This document shows positions 40,601 through 52,800 of a stretch of 64,000 bases of DNA, piece after piece. The notes under the pieces are model-generated. The model saw only the letters and a program-made list of their open reading frames with translations, searched no databases and was not told the origin of the DNA. This DNA is from Cacajao melanocephalus (Eukaryota > Chordata > Mammalia > Primates > Pitheciidae): contig CAUYLG010021646.1 in NCBI GenBank assembly GCA_963573385.1, positions 1 through 64,000 on the forward strand. The letters are read 5' to 3'. The first letter of the stretch is position 1. Each line of letters opens with the position of its first letter. Made by a program: the position numbers and the translations under genes.

Positions 40601-42369
40601 GATAAATTATCTTCCTTAATCTACATGAAGTTAATCATACAGGTTAGAAGTTGTTAGCTTTTATTGATGGAGAAAGTAAGATGTGAGGAGGCAGGAGCAC
40701 TTGCTCTGAGTATGACACTGATAGTGAAATGATGAAGGAAGACTAGAACTCTGGTCTGGATATCTCCCAGTGCAGTGCTCTTTCTGTTATGCTACCTCTG
40801 TTTGAAATGTGTACACACTGCCAGATACATTGGATTTAAAGAGGAATGGCAAATGAAAATTTTCTTAGAAAACTCGCTATATAACTGAGGAAAGTAGGCA
40901 TATGTTTTGGAGCAGGGTAAAAACTGGCCCTACACTTTTTTGTTTTTGTTTTTATTTCTAACAACTTGGAGGAGAAAGTAATTTTGGGTTTTTGGAGAAA
41001 TCTAGTAAAGATTTTATTTCTTGCTGTAGAATTTTCTTTTTTTTTTTTTTTCCAGAAAATTTCCCATGAACTCAAACACTCCTTACCAAAAAGACTTGAC
41101 CAGAAAAATTATTTCAGTCAATATTCAAACAATAAAAAAAGGTTGAACACTCTTTTCTTCTCATTATTTAATGACTTTTTGAATTATTTTCAAGTCCGGT
41201 GTGCACAGACTCTTTTCCAATTAAATCTGTGTATTAACCTCAAAGTGTCAAATGGATAAAAGTGGAACATGCCCCAGCTGAAGGGGAATACAGATGATGG
41301 AGCAGAGTCGGTTTCTGTCCTTCCCTCCCAGTACAACCACCTCTGAGCCTCTCCTCCACCCTAGAACTCCAGGGCTACACAGAACACAGACAACCGATAA
41401 TTAATTGATTTATTCCCTGTCAGTTCATAGTGGCAGTGGGGCCAGGATCCAAGATCAGTATCCAGGGGTAGCACTGGCAAACAGGGTTTGGGATGGCTGC
41501 AGAAGTGTGGTGTCTGTACTGCACTGTCTCTGTGCTATGTTTTTGTGCATGGTCTGACTGCTGCCTGACATCATTTGTGCCTGCCTTTTTCCAGCTTGAT
41601 TCTCCAGACTTCCTGGAAATTCTGTGAGTCACAAATATCTTTCAATAAATTCTTTGTCTTAAATAGGCCAGAGTTTGTTTCTGTTGCTTGAAACCAAGAA
41701 CCTCTGCCTTAAACAGTTTCAAATTATAGAGTTTTTACATGGGCCACCAAAGCCCTGAAAAGAAGTTGCTACATTATTTGGAATCTTCAACAAATAAAAT
41801 CTCTGGCTGGCCAGCATGCACTACTTTTTTGAGTTTCAAAACAGTATTCTCGAGTGTTCCACATCAGACCGAAGGCAAAGGATACACCAGAAAGATCACA
41901 TGTCTATTTTGTGGAAGACACCAAAAGGAAAATAGCACTTCAGAAAGGAATTTAAGTGACCTGATAGTTAACCTCTCCTTCTCACATAAGAATCAAGAAA
42001 CAGTAGATTAAATATAAAGTAATAAATACTACTATCACTAATAAAACATTTGCTTTCACTTATATTCAAAAGACACACTTGTTTCTTCTAACTTCAACTG
42101 CTGTAAGAAAAAGTAAAAAAATCAAAAGCCTTCATTGAGCTGTTGCTATACCTACTGGGGAGGAAATGCAAGAAGAAATGTTAAAAGTCAGTAATACTTC
42201 TTGTAATAACTTATTGAGTTTTCTCCTTTATGTGTAGTATTTTCATTACTATATATGTTGATAATGTACAGAGTATTGGAATCATAATTTTATACCATCC
42301 TATGATTATTTTGTAAGAATCTGCACATCTTTACTTAGCATTTAAATTCTTTATTTCTGTATGGTAGAA
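40601..42369. other. Unassigned intronic sequence
   Basis: A T-run lies at 41038-41051. 41400-41640 looks less AT-rich but matches no family that I can name. No coding evidence. Confidence 0.4.
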
Positions 42370-42558
42370 CAGTGGTTCTCACACTTTAGTGTGCATCAGA
42401 ATCACCTGGAGTGCCTATTGCATCACAGAGACCTATGTCCCACCCCCAAAGTTCCTCATTCTGTAGAACTGGCCTGAGTACCAAAAGCTGGCATTTCTAA
42501 CAAGTTCACAGGTGATGTGAACGCTGCTGGTCTGGGGAATACGCTTTGAGAACCGTTG
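42370..42558 (+). mobile_element. MER5A hAT-Charlie DNA transposon, near full length
   Basis: Terminal inverted repeats CAGTGGTTCTCA and TGAGAACCGTTG bound a 189-bp element with GCATCAGAATCACCTGGAG, CCCACCCCCAAAG and CATTTCTAACAAGTTCACAGG. Non-autonomous and inactive. Confidence 0.95.
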
Positions 42559-43020
42559 CACTAGAGGATACTACAATTATGAAACCTGATTTTCACGGGA
42601 ATGAAACGAAAAGTGTTTTAAAAAATATTAATTCTTTTAGCCTATTCGAGTTAAAAAAAAAACAAAAACAAAAACAAAGTTTACTGTTACAAAAAGGAAT
42701 TTTATATTCTTTGGTAGTTGCCCATGATATTATGACCAAAAGTTCCAGTGCTATAATGGTTTTTGAAGCATACTGAAAAGACATACGTAGTCAGTACATA
42801 CATGAGTCACTTGCCCTGACAAAATAAGTCAGAGAAATGAATATGGACCTAAATTAATTTTAGCAGAAATGGCATTATAAAACATTTGATTTGAAGTCAC
42901 TGATAAAAATTTATAAACAAGAAAAACCGAGTAACCATACACATGTCATAAGTCTCAAAAGTTTTTCACCAGAGGAAAAAAACCAGCAAAACAAATAAGA
43001 ATGCTGTGTGAATGCCACAT
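42559..43020. other. Unassigned AT-rich intronic sequence
   Basis: Contains an A-rich run at about 42652-42677. Nothing else recognised. Confidence 0.4.
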
Positions 43021-43195
43021 CAGCAGCGTCTCAATTCAGTTTCATTCATTTTTTTCCCGGTGTACTTAAAGCCACCAAGTAGTCAGTTCTAGTCTCACCT
43101 ATCATTCAATGCTAGTCTTTAATTTATTCAACAATTATAGATTGAGCACCTATCATGGGCCATTGTTCTAGGTATTACGGAGAGAACAGAAGTGC
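43021..43195. repeat. Local duplication, copy 1 (unique flank plus antisense L2 end)
   Basis: CAGCAGCGTCTCAATTCAG..., TACTTAAAGCCACCAAGTAGT, CTCACCTATCATTCAATGCTAG and the L2-like GATTGAGCACCTATCATGGG... are repeated about 620 bp downstream. Confidence 0.93.
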
Positions 43196-43641
43196 AAACA
43201 AACCAGGTCCCTGCACACATGAAGCTTACATTCTGGTGGGGGAAAAGTAGTGATCAGTTAAAAATGATAGTCAAGAGAACGACAGATAGTCATACATGTT
43301 GTGGAAGAAACATGGTCTCTCTTAGAGAATACCAGAGAAATATGTACACCAATATGCTTCTGAAGCAAAAGTCGTAGAGAACTTATCTGGCCAATAAGAA
43401 TGAGGAGGAGCAAATAAGATAGGAAGAAAAAAGAAGAATATAGAGTCAGAGAAGTCAGAAAAACACATTGATTTAAGGATAGAGTGGCTGACTGGTTGAT
43501 GGCTAAAGATGAAGTAAATTTAATCTAGAAGGATGGCTGTTAGATTTAGCAACAGAAGGTCATCAATGACTTTAAATAAGGGCAATTGTATTGTCATGTG
43601 GAGAAGAAAGCAAGCTTGGAAGGGGCTGAAGAAGATGTGCT
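43196..43641 (-). mobile_element. Diverged L2 body (antisense)
   Basis: Begins GGTCCCTGCACACATGAAGC and TTACATTCTGGTGGGGG, the sequence following the antisense L2 terminus. Farther on it is highly diverged. Confidence 0.55.
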
Positions 43642-43812
43642 CAACAGCATCTCAATTCAGCTTCATTCATTTTACCTTGGTACTTAAAGACACCAAATAG
43701 TTCCTGTCTCACCTACCATTAAATGCTAACCTTCTTTAATTCATTCAACAAATATAGATTGAGTACCTATCATTGGCCATTGTTCTAGGTATTAGAGAGA
43801 GAAAAAGGTGCC
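43642..43812. repeat. Local duplication, copy 2
   Basis: CAACAGCATCTCAATTCAGC, GGTACTTAAAGACACCAAATAG, CTCACCTACCATTAAATGCTAA and GATTGAGTACCTATCATTGGCC correspond colinearly to 43021-43195. Confidence 0.93.
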
Positions 43813-45922
43813 CTTCCATAGTCTTTTCCACAGAAAGGCAGTCCTCTCTTTAAGATAAATCTGAATAGAAAGTAGATTCACAAACTAACTCCTATACCAG
43901 TCAGAATGTGTTGTACATCAGTAGAAGCATAAATGAAGAAAGTGCCCCTCCATCTCAATTACAGAATTCCATGTAATCATTTTTTTTAAGGAGAGAGCAT
44001 TTTAATAATAAGAAGAAAGCATAATCTCACCTGCAAATACTGAAATTTAATATTTTACTTATAGAGGAAGAAAGGGGATCGAAGAATATCCCTTTTAAGG
44101 TCCCTTATTAATCATTTAAAGCTTATGGAAAAATAATTAAATGACTTCAAAAATGCATTAATACATGATTTTCAAGAGATGACTACAGGTATATATTTTA
44201 AAAATGGATTTTTAATTATTCAATGTCAATATATATTAGTGTACCATTTCCCAAAGCACACCATGTGATTTTATTAGATATTATTCAGATAAAAGTGTTC
44301 TGGAGTTTTATGCATTGCTATAGGACTTTTCAGAGCTTTTAAAAGGGTAACAGGAATTGAGGGTTCTCAAGAGAAAGGGAATCACACAGTGTTTCCCTGC
44401 TCGTGTAACGACAGAACTCTCATGGGACTAACGCATAATGGATCATTGTATGAGAAGTTATGTATTGGAGTTGAGAAACCTATAATCTAAACAGGAAGAC
44501 TACTAGAACAGATATCCATATTATGTATACTTTTGCATTTTAAAACACTAATTGTAAACAGTGGGCAAGCTTCAAACAGTGGTTTATATAAGAAAATCCT
44601 TTAAAATAAAGATTTCTTAATTTGACCATAATACAGCATGATGTCTTTATTTCCATTTTGACTAGCATAATGTAGGAGCAAGTGGGGGAAGTATGAGTCA
44701 AAAAAGAGTGGGGGAAGAAAAAAATCATTTTATTTTTATAAAGTTATTTCTTAGCTACATGAAGAAATTTCCATTCAAATGAACTTTCTCTCTACATGGT
44801 ATGCAATGTTTCCCAGCAGGTTTAATCAGAGTATTCTAAATGATTAAATATCATAAATAGTAAGAATTTATAGAAATAAAGATGATGATCAAGCCTTTGG
44901 GAAAATCCTGGAAAAACTACTGCAAGGAAATACACAAATGATGTAGCATCGGTTCCTACAGAAGCAAGGATAAAATAAACAGGGGCAAAAGTGTTTTTGC
45001 AAAAACTACTTTTTTCTCCCTTAAGCAAAAAACTACTCTATTACAACCTCTAGCACTGTTAAGCAGTCTCAGTTGTTTAATTGAAATGTATGCTCACTCA
45101 CTAACCCACACTGTTAGGCCTTTTATGCGGGCAGTTAACGGTCCATATTCACAGGGAGAACCAGGTAAACACTTTCGTATCATCAAATTAGAATGATTAC
45201 AAGTTTTCATAAGTGACGACATATCTCTGAGGGCTGTCATCACCTCTTGAGTGAGATCTCACGCATTATGGCTACACGACATGGGGATGCTGGTGACAAG
45301 AGCATTAGTAAACTTACTGAAAAGCATGCACAGGTTATAGGGCCATGTACTGAGTGCTCAAAAGTTCATGATAAACATCAGAGTCCCTATCTTCTGAAAG
45401 TATCATTAGCAAAAAGCATTTATTATCACACAGAAGTGGAACTCTGACTGTGATCCAAGTCAGGGATCAAACACTAACTTGCTATAAATTCAGTGTGGTA
45501 CGATAGAAGAATACGGAATATTCTTTCCTAACACACATAGAAGTGTACCAAATAAAAAGAAGCCATAGAAAGACCCTGAAATAAACATCAGAGACAAAAA
45601 TTTTAATAGTCAAATGTCAGCACCACAAAATTACAGAGACTGAATTAGCTTATGCTGAAAAAAATTTTCTAGTCATATTTGAGAAAAAATATTCATAGTC
45701 CCTAGTTGCTAAATTTTGAGTATAATTCATGGCAACACAATGATTTTTCCTTATTAAGTATAAAAATGATGCTACAGAACCTTTAGTCAAAAATTATCCT
45801 TGATAGTAATGAAAGGTTTTTAAAGATGCAACTTCTCTCTCTTGACCAAAAGGGCACATTCGTGACATTATTGGCTAGAGTTGAGGATACAATCTGAGTC
45901 CACACAGACCAGATCAAAGCTA
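43813..45922. other. Unassigned AT-rich intronic sequence
   Basis: No gene or nameable repeat found. Confidence 0.4.
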
Positions 45923-45996
45923 ATTGGACTTTGTGACAAATGACCTCATGACCTAGACCTCATTAGTCATGATCTAACCAACTGAGCTAGTTGGCC
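45923..45996 (-). pseudogene. tRNA-Ile-like fossil (tRNA pseudogene or tRNA-derived SINE head)
   Basis: On the minus strand, starting at 45996, the sequence reads GGCC, four bases, then TAGCTCAGTTGGTTAGA. This matches a tRNA acceptor/D-arm and the pol III box A. It continues with a CTAATGA anticodon-loop-like segment, as in tRNA-Ile(AAT), and AGGTC at the variable-loop position. The T-arm (expected GGTTCGATCC) is badly degraded, so no functional tRNA is expected. It could instead be the 5' head of an ancient tRNA-derived SINE. I cannot separate these by eye. Confidence 0.6.
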
Positions 45997-46261
45997 ATAG
46001 AAAATACAAGTTACCACTAGATATTTTGCTTTGTATCATTTCTGCACTTAAATGGGCCCTAGCGTTTTGAAGAACCACCTTACAAATGCTATTTTTCTAA
46101 GGTTTTATGAATGAGTAAATTCATTCAACTCATGTTTACATTATGTGAAAGACCCTAAGATCAGTGGTAAAGCAGTTTAAAACTTCACAAGACAATATGC
46201 GGAATTTAGAATCGTAAATAGGGAAGAAAAGTTGTAAACAAATAACAAAAGTGCATAATTT

Positions 46262-46337
46262 TACAGCAATAGCTAATGTTTGTTGAGGGCTTACTATTCT
46301 TTAGATGGTTCATGAAGCACTTTTGATAAACTGAGGT
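46262..46337 (-). mobile_element. MIR fragment (antisense)
   Basis: AGCAATAGCTAATGTTTGTTGAGGGC-TTACTATTC, a degraded antisense MIR 3' part that stops where a DNA transposon begins. Confidence 0.6.
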
Positions 46338-46339
46338 TA

Positions 46340-46564
46340 CAGGTTGAGTAGCCTTTATCCAAAATGCTTGGAACAAGCAGTGTTTCGTATTTTTTATTTT
46401 TTCACATTTTGAAATATTTGCATTATACTTACCCCTTGAGCATCCTTAAGCTGAAAATCTAAAATCTGAAATGCATGATGGGCATTTCCCTTGAGCATTG
46501 TGTTGGTGCTCAAAAAGTTTCAGATTTGGGAGTATTTTGGATTTCAGATTTTCGGCTCAACTGG
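46340..46564 (+). mobile_element. Tc-like DNA transposon fossil, second copy
   Basis: Starts CAGGTTGAGTAGCC with TATCCAAAATGCTTGGAAC and ends TGGTGCTCAAAAAGTTTCAG...TTCGGCTCAACTGG. Flanked by TA (46338-46339 and 46565-46566). Shorter than the copy at 35470, with an internal deletion, and it diverges in the middle. Confidence 0.8.
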
Positions 46565-46566
46565 TA

Positions 46567-47029
46567 CTCCATTTCATACACTAATCTCTCCACCTTAGCT
46601 TGGACCAGTACAAAATGAGAAACAACTGTGATACGTACTATACAGTTAGCTCTCTCAACACCCATTCCAACTGCCCTTTTCCCTTGTCAGATTCTACCAC
46701 AACAGACATGAAAGCTACAAACTCCCGTTCTCAGATTCCCCTGCAGGTGACCATTACTACTTGTCACAGACAAAGATGAAATGGCAACTGACAACTGGGT
46801 AACCTCTAGCGGTGTCTAGAAAGACGTTTATTTTCACTGATAGCATAAAGGTTGAAGTGGCAGGCGTCTTTTTCATTTGGTATAAATGCCAACAGTAGTT
46901 TAAGTTTATGGTGAAGATTCCAAAATCAGGCTCCAGGGGGCCCTGGACATGTACAACAAACAGGTAGAGTGAAAAACATTCACAGTATGTTTAAAATATG
47001 TAAAGAGCTATAGATTTAATAGGGAAATA
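46567..47029. other. Unassigned intronic sequence
   Basis: Nothing recognised. Confidence 0.4.
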
Positions 47030-47530
47030 GAAATTTATTGACTTTATTATGTGCCAGCCACCTAAGTAAATGTAAATAAAATAAAATGCCAAGTTCCCAT
47101 TCAGGGAGAGTTCTTCCTACTATAGGAAACATAAACAAGCATTCACAGTACAATGCTGGAAGTAAAAGTCAGGGAACACCATTGCCCTTAATAAGGGAAG
47201 GATAAGCTAACTGCAGAGGGGGAGAGTCAGAGTCTATGCCACAAAAAAGCGGTGACATGTCTGTCCATAAAGATCAAACTAGACTGGGTTTGGCGAGACT
47301 GGGACGAAAGGAGAAAAGACAGAGAATGCTACTTCAGCAGAGAGAAAATGACACGACCAAAAACAGAAGTATGAAAGGGGAATATTTGGGGAAAAATGCA
47401 CAAAGTTGGTTATGCCTAGAAGGTAGAAAATAAGACTAGGGAGGTAGGGATGGGGAGAATGCCAATGTGGAATGTTAGATTTTATTTTATAGGTAATGGA
47501 GGTAGCGTTAAAGACAGTAGTGATGTGGGT
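47030..47530 (-). mobile_element. Diverged L2 (antisense)
   Basis: TTATTGACTTTATTATGTGCCAGCCAC, CATTCAGGGAGAGTTCTTCC and GGTAATGGAGGTAGCG fit the antisense L2 order weakly. Confidence 0.5.
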
Positions 47531-47599
47531 AGATTCAGTGACCAAATATAGTAAGAAAAGAGAGAAGTCAGGGTCAATGAAAAGCTTTCAGTTTTGGAT

Positions 47600-47760
47600 C
47601 ATGTATTATGTACCAGGCTCTGTAGTAGGTACTTTAAATATATTTCCTTGTATCCTCACAACAACTCAGTAAGAGTGAGATTATTCTTCTCCCACTTCCA
47701 CAGAAACAATAACGAAAAGCTCAGAATATTTAAGTACGCTGGTCACAATTATGAAATGAA
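47600..47760 (-). mobile_element. MIR SINE (antisense)
   Basis: ATTATGTACCAGGCTCTGTAGTAGG, TTGTATCCTCACAACAACTCAG and CACAGAAACAATAACGAAAAGC follow antisense MIR. Confidence 0.8.
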
Positions 47761-48733
47761 TACAAAGCTAACTAGAATTCTGTTTTTAGTTATAATAACA
47801 ACAGATAACAACAATTGAACTTGTATGTCCTCCATGCTTCCGGTGTTAAGAGTTATTACAGCAACGAAAAAAACAAAAGAAGCCCTTCTTTGATGGAACT
47901 TACAGGTTGACATCATGGAAATAAATGAAATCACCCAAGGAAAGAGTAGATGTCATAAGAATAAAGACAGTAGAGGTTATCATCCTGGGGTATACCAATA
48001 TTGGTGGGAGGTGGGCAGAAGAGTCAGTGAGAGAACATGAATTCATTTCAGGTTAACCAAGGAAGTCAACAGGTTGCAAATCCAACTTGGAAACAATCCT
48101 AGCAACTTACAATAATTCTCAGCTCCTTTATTTATGATAACATTCTGCATCTCATTCCAAAGTAGCTAAGAACCCCAAAGAAAATAAATTCAGAAATTTA
48201 CACTATTGTTGATGCAAAAGAGGTAAGTTGGTTTCAGGCGGGGGGCAGGTTTAGATAGGGAAGTAAGATTTATTGAGTATCAGGCAATTTTATGTAGAAT
48301 ATCTTATTTTCAAAATGTTAAAAAATCCCAAATTCCTAATACACTTGTTTTATATTCATTTACACACACATATACATAAAAATTCACCTTGCTTATAAAA
48401 ACAAAAAGCATGGCGTTTAGAAGCTATCATTAAAATGCAGATATAACTAACAAGGGATATCTACAATTTTATCTCCACCTAGAAACAACTATTAAAGGGC
48501 ATAAGACTTTTAATAATTTTAAAAAACCTATAGGGTTAAGTCAAAGGAAAATGAGTGCATATTCTTAATAAATATAGATAAAAGCTCTAAACATCAGCTT
48601 CATTTCAATAACTCTGTTCTAGTAGAAAATTACTTTGAAAACAAGCAAACAACTTGGGAATAGTTGGAGGGGTTCGAAAGTACATTATTTTTCTGAGTGG
48701 AGGAATTAAAAAGACTGCCACATACAAACTTAC
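47761..48733. other. Unassigned intronic sequence next to exon A donor
   Basis: A possible antisense L2 scrap at 47820-47930. Otherwise nothing recognised. Confidence 0.4.
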
Positions 48734-48831
48734 ATTGCTCCATTGGTATAGACCGTATCGCTTCCTTCCACATACTGCACCTGAGCTGGATAGACATGTT
48801 GTACCTGCTGCACAGTCTGTACCTGCTGTAC
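48734..48831 (-). CDS. RFX3: RFX3 N-terminal coding exon A (Val/Gln-rich)
   Basis: Internal coding exon of the winged-helix transcription factor RFX3, which binds X-box motifs and drives ciliary and islet-cell genes in the nucleus. Read on the minus strand, it starts after a TTTTTCAG acceptor (AG at 48833-48832) and ends at a GTAAGT donor beginning at 48733. It is 98 bp: 32 full codons plus two bases, entering in phase 0. The translation begins VQQVQTVQQVQHV and ends YVEGSDTVYTNGA, then the first two bases of an Ile codon. From my recall of human RFX3 this is about residues 40-72, upstream of the DNA-binding domain and part of the Gln-rich activation region. Joining it to exon B regenerates the RFX3 reading frame exactly, which makes the gene call secure. 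Too short for simple ORF detection. The start-codon exon was not found and probably lies beyond position 64000. Confidence 0.96.
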
Positions 48832-49103
48832 CTGAAAAATAAGTATTAGGACCTTGGTGAGAGGGAGGTATGATAGGAAGAATACAGAGCATTAGATCTA
48901 TATCAAAGGTTTCCGTGGTGTTATTGATAAATGTGAGAACTACTTATAAGGAAAACTTAGATTCATGCTATCATTTCAAGATAAGTACGGGTTGGTTCCA
49001 GAGCAAGTACAACATTTGTGCTGAATAAATTCTGTAATATTTCTGCAGGTATAAATGTAAAGACATACTTCAACTGTTCAGGTTTAAAATTATGGAAGTT
49101 ATT

Positions 49104-49615
<512 letters not shown>

Positions 49616-49616
49616 A

Positions 49617-49765
49617 GGCTGGGCACGGTGGCTCAGGCCTGTAATCCACTTCGGGAGGCAGAGGCAGTTGGATCACCTGAGGCCAGGAGTTCAAGACCAG
49701 CCTGACCAACATGATGAAAGCCCATTTCTACTAAAAATACAAAATTAGCCAGGCATGGTGGCACT
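49617..49765 (+). mobile_element. 3'-truncated Alu (left arm only)
   Basis: GGCTGGGCACGGTGGCTCAG..., ending AATTAGCCAGGCATGGTGGCA, then abruptly old L1 sequence. The right arm and A-tail are absent. Confidence 0.95.
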
Positions 49766-50880
49766 GTGAACAAAATGAAATGACAAGCCACAAACTGGGA
49801 GAAAATATTTGCAAGACTTATCTGATTAAGGATTGTTATCTAAAACTTATAAAAAGCTCTTAAAACTCAACAATAAGAAGCTGATCTTAAAAAAGGCCAA
49901 AGACCTTAAAACAGATGAAGAATAAAGATATGAAAATATTCTCCCATCATAAGATACCAAAATATAAAACGCTGAATCAGAATGGCCAAAATCAGAACAC
50001 TGATAATACTTAGCGCTAGCAGGGATGTGAAAAAAATAGAAACGCTCATTCATTGCTGGAAGGAATGGAACATGGTACAGACACTTAGAAGGGCAGGTTG
50101 GTAGCTCCTAACAACACTAAACATAATCTAGTCATATGATCCACTAATCATGTTTCTTGTTATTTACCCAAGGAGTTGTAAAATTATGTATTCACAAAAA
50201 CAGGCATACATGTTTATAACAACTTTATTCATAATTGCCAGAACTTGGACACAACCAAGATGTGCTTCAGAAGGTAGGTGGATGAATAAACTGCACTACT
50301 CATAGAAACAATGGAATATTATTGTTTCCATTAATTCCATTAATGGAATATTATTTGGCACTGAAAAGAAATGAACTACCAAACCATGAAATGACATGGA
50401 GAAAACTTGCATGCAAATGACCAAGTGAAAGAAGGTAATCTGAAAAGGCTATATACTGTAGGATTTCAACTATCTGACATTCTGGAAAAGACCAAATGAT
50501 GGAAACAATAAAAAGATCAGTGGCTGCCAAGCACTGGGAGAAAGGAGAGATGAATAGGCAGAGCCCACAGGACTTGTAGAACAGTAAAACTACTCTGTCT
50601 GATACTGTAATGGTGGATACATGTCATCACACATTTGTTTAAAACCATAGAATGTACAACGCCAAGAATGAACTCTAATATAAATTTTAGCCTTTGAGTG
50701 ATAATGATGTGTCAATGTAGGTTCATCAGTTATAACAAATGTACCTCTCTGGTGGGGAATGCTGATAATGGAAGAAGCTATTCATGTGTGAGGGAAGGAG
50801 TTTTATGGAAATCTCTGTACTTTCCTCTCAATTTTGCTGTAATACTAAAGGCACTTTAGAAAAATGAAGTGTTCTCAAGA
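49766..50880 (+). mobile_element. Old L1 (L1M) ORF2 3' part and 3' UTR (sense)
   Basis: AAGCCACAAACTGGGAGAAAATATTTG, CTTAAAACTCAACAATAAG, AACTTTATTCATAATTGCCAG, GAACTACCAAACCATGAAATGACATGG and a 3' UTR with GGTTCATCAGTTATAACAAATGTACC. Degraded. Opposite strand to RFX3. Confidence 0.88.
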
Positions 50881-50936
50881 AACGAGACACTTTTTTTTAA
50901 AGTGTGTATGCACATATAAATGTAAATATACAAACG

Positions 50937-50992
50937 TATTCTGGTTTAATTGCAATTAATTTAATATTCTGGTTTAATTGCAATTAATTTAA
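50937..50992. repeat. Perfect 28-bp tandem duplication
   Basis: The unit TATTCTGGTTTAATTGCAAT plus TAATTTAA is at 50937-50964 and again at 50965-50992 with no mismatch. Confidence 0.99.
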
Positions 50993-51089
50993 ATGCAAAC
51001 ATTTATAAACTTAAAATGGAGAACCCTCGCTAGAAACATTCAAGAGCAAGATGCCATAAAAGCCAGTCAGATTTGAACGAACACCACCA

Positions 51090-52090
51090 ACAACAACAAC
51101 AAAACAGTTTAGGACAACTAACACTACAAATAAAGTTCAAAATCTAGACATATATTTGAATAAACAGTCTGCAGTATACTTAATAAGGTATAGTATCCTA
51201 TATATATATAAATGCCCCCAATCAATCTATAAAAAAAAGAACTAAAACATAGTAGAACATTGGTGGGTCACAAAATTAAAATTATAGATGAACAATAAAT
51301 GTAAATGTTAAAAGCTCAACATTAAACGTAATCAGAGAACTTCAAATGAAAACTATTTTTTACCCTCTAGAACTCTAAAAATTACCAAAAATATATTAAT
51401 TAAAGACATTATTTTAAGAAAACAGGAATGCTTACATATAGTTAGTAGTGATATAAATATGTTCTTCAGGCAATTTAAAGGTAATTTATAAACAGGCATA
51501 TCATTTGATATTTTTGTGAATTTCTTCAATAAGAAAACTATCTGAAGAGCTGCTGTACAAAAGTTTCAAAAAATATGTAATTTGTAAGAAAAAGGAAAAC
51601 CATAACAATGATGAAATGTGACATTATCAAGTGAATTTTAGTTCAACCATTCCATAGAATACATGGCTGATATAAAAGAATAAAGTAAAATTTATATGTA
51701 TTTTAATAGCAAGATTTCCAAGACATATTACTAAGTTTAGAAAGTATGTTACAGAATAATACTTATACTTACAGTGTGATTTGATTTGTATTTACAAAAA
51801 TAAATTTATGAATATATAAACATAAATCAAATGTGTGTATATGAGTGTGAATATATATATCAGCATATATGTTTGTCTGTGTATACAAATTCACATAAAG
51901 GAGAATAGAAGGATATCCACCAAACTGCTAAAAATGGTAACTCTGCTGAGTGACATGAAAAGAGGTGAGAGGGGTGCAATAATGATCATCTTTTATTCTG
52001 CATATTTATATTGCTCTTAGATTTTTTTTAAGTGAAAATAATTCATATACTATGTACATATTAAAATCATATTAAACATAAAATCATATT
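51090..52090 (+). mobile_element. Old L1 or HAL1 3' portion (sense)
   Basis: GTTAAAAGCTCAACATTAAAC, CAGAGAACTTCAAATGAAAAC, GGATATCCACCAAACTGCTAAAAATGG and a closing TTTTATTCTGCATATTTATATTGC follow the layout of an L1M/HAL1 3' end. Confidence 0.65.
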
Positions 52091-52800
52091 TAAGGTCTTA
52101 CCACTATGGCTGATCACATCTTAAACATCTCTGCACCTTACACATCAAACACCTTACACATCATATTAATACATATTAAAAGTTTATAAGACGTCCACTT
52201 CAGGCCATACTGGAATAAATACTACTGGAAATGCCCTGCCAAATGAAACAAATAATGTTTTCAGTCATATGACAAAAGGCATCATAAGATAGTGATTTTT
52301 AAGAGAAGAGACACAAGGTGAATCCTGCCATGATCCTGGCTTGTGACCTAGAACCATTTTCCACATTGCAGAAATCGAAGAGAGAAACCAGGACAGAATG
52401 AAGGTCTCACTGAAATAAGGAAACAAAGATTAGAAATGGGAAGGCTTAACAGCAGCTAAAATATGAGAGCAGAGTATTAGAGAGGTCGTTAGTAAAAATG
52501 ATGAGAGATTCTGTTGGGTCTGTCAGCAACTCTCTTGGACTTCTCACCCTCATTTTCTGAACTGCACATGTGTATGGTACAGATATGTTTAAGATGTGAC
52601 TAGCCAGAGTAGGAAGACCTCAATCAACACCTAGGGTATTCTGTAGATACACCAGAAGGGGTAAAGCCTTATTAGTGGGGCTATACTAGCTCTAGAGTAA
52701 AGACAACTTTATGCCCAACCTAACGAAGCTAAAAGACAAGCCTTGACAATGTCAATCTGAATTACAAGCAGCACAAGTGACTACCCAAAACAAAATGTAG
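52091..52800. other. Unassigned sequence between old L1 pieces
   Basis: May be further L1M/HAL1 sequence, but I cannot align it by eye. Confidence 0.35.
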
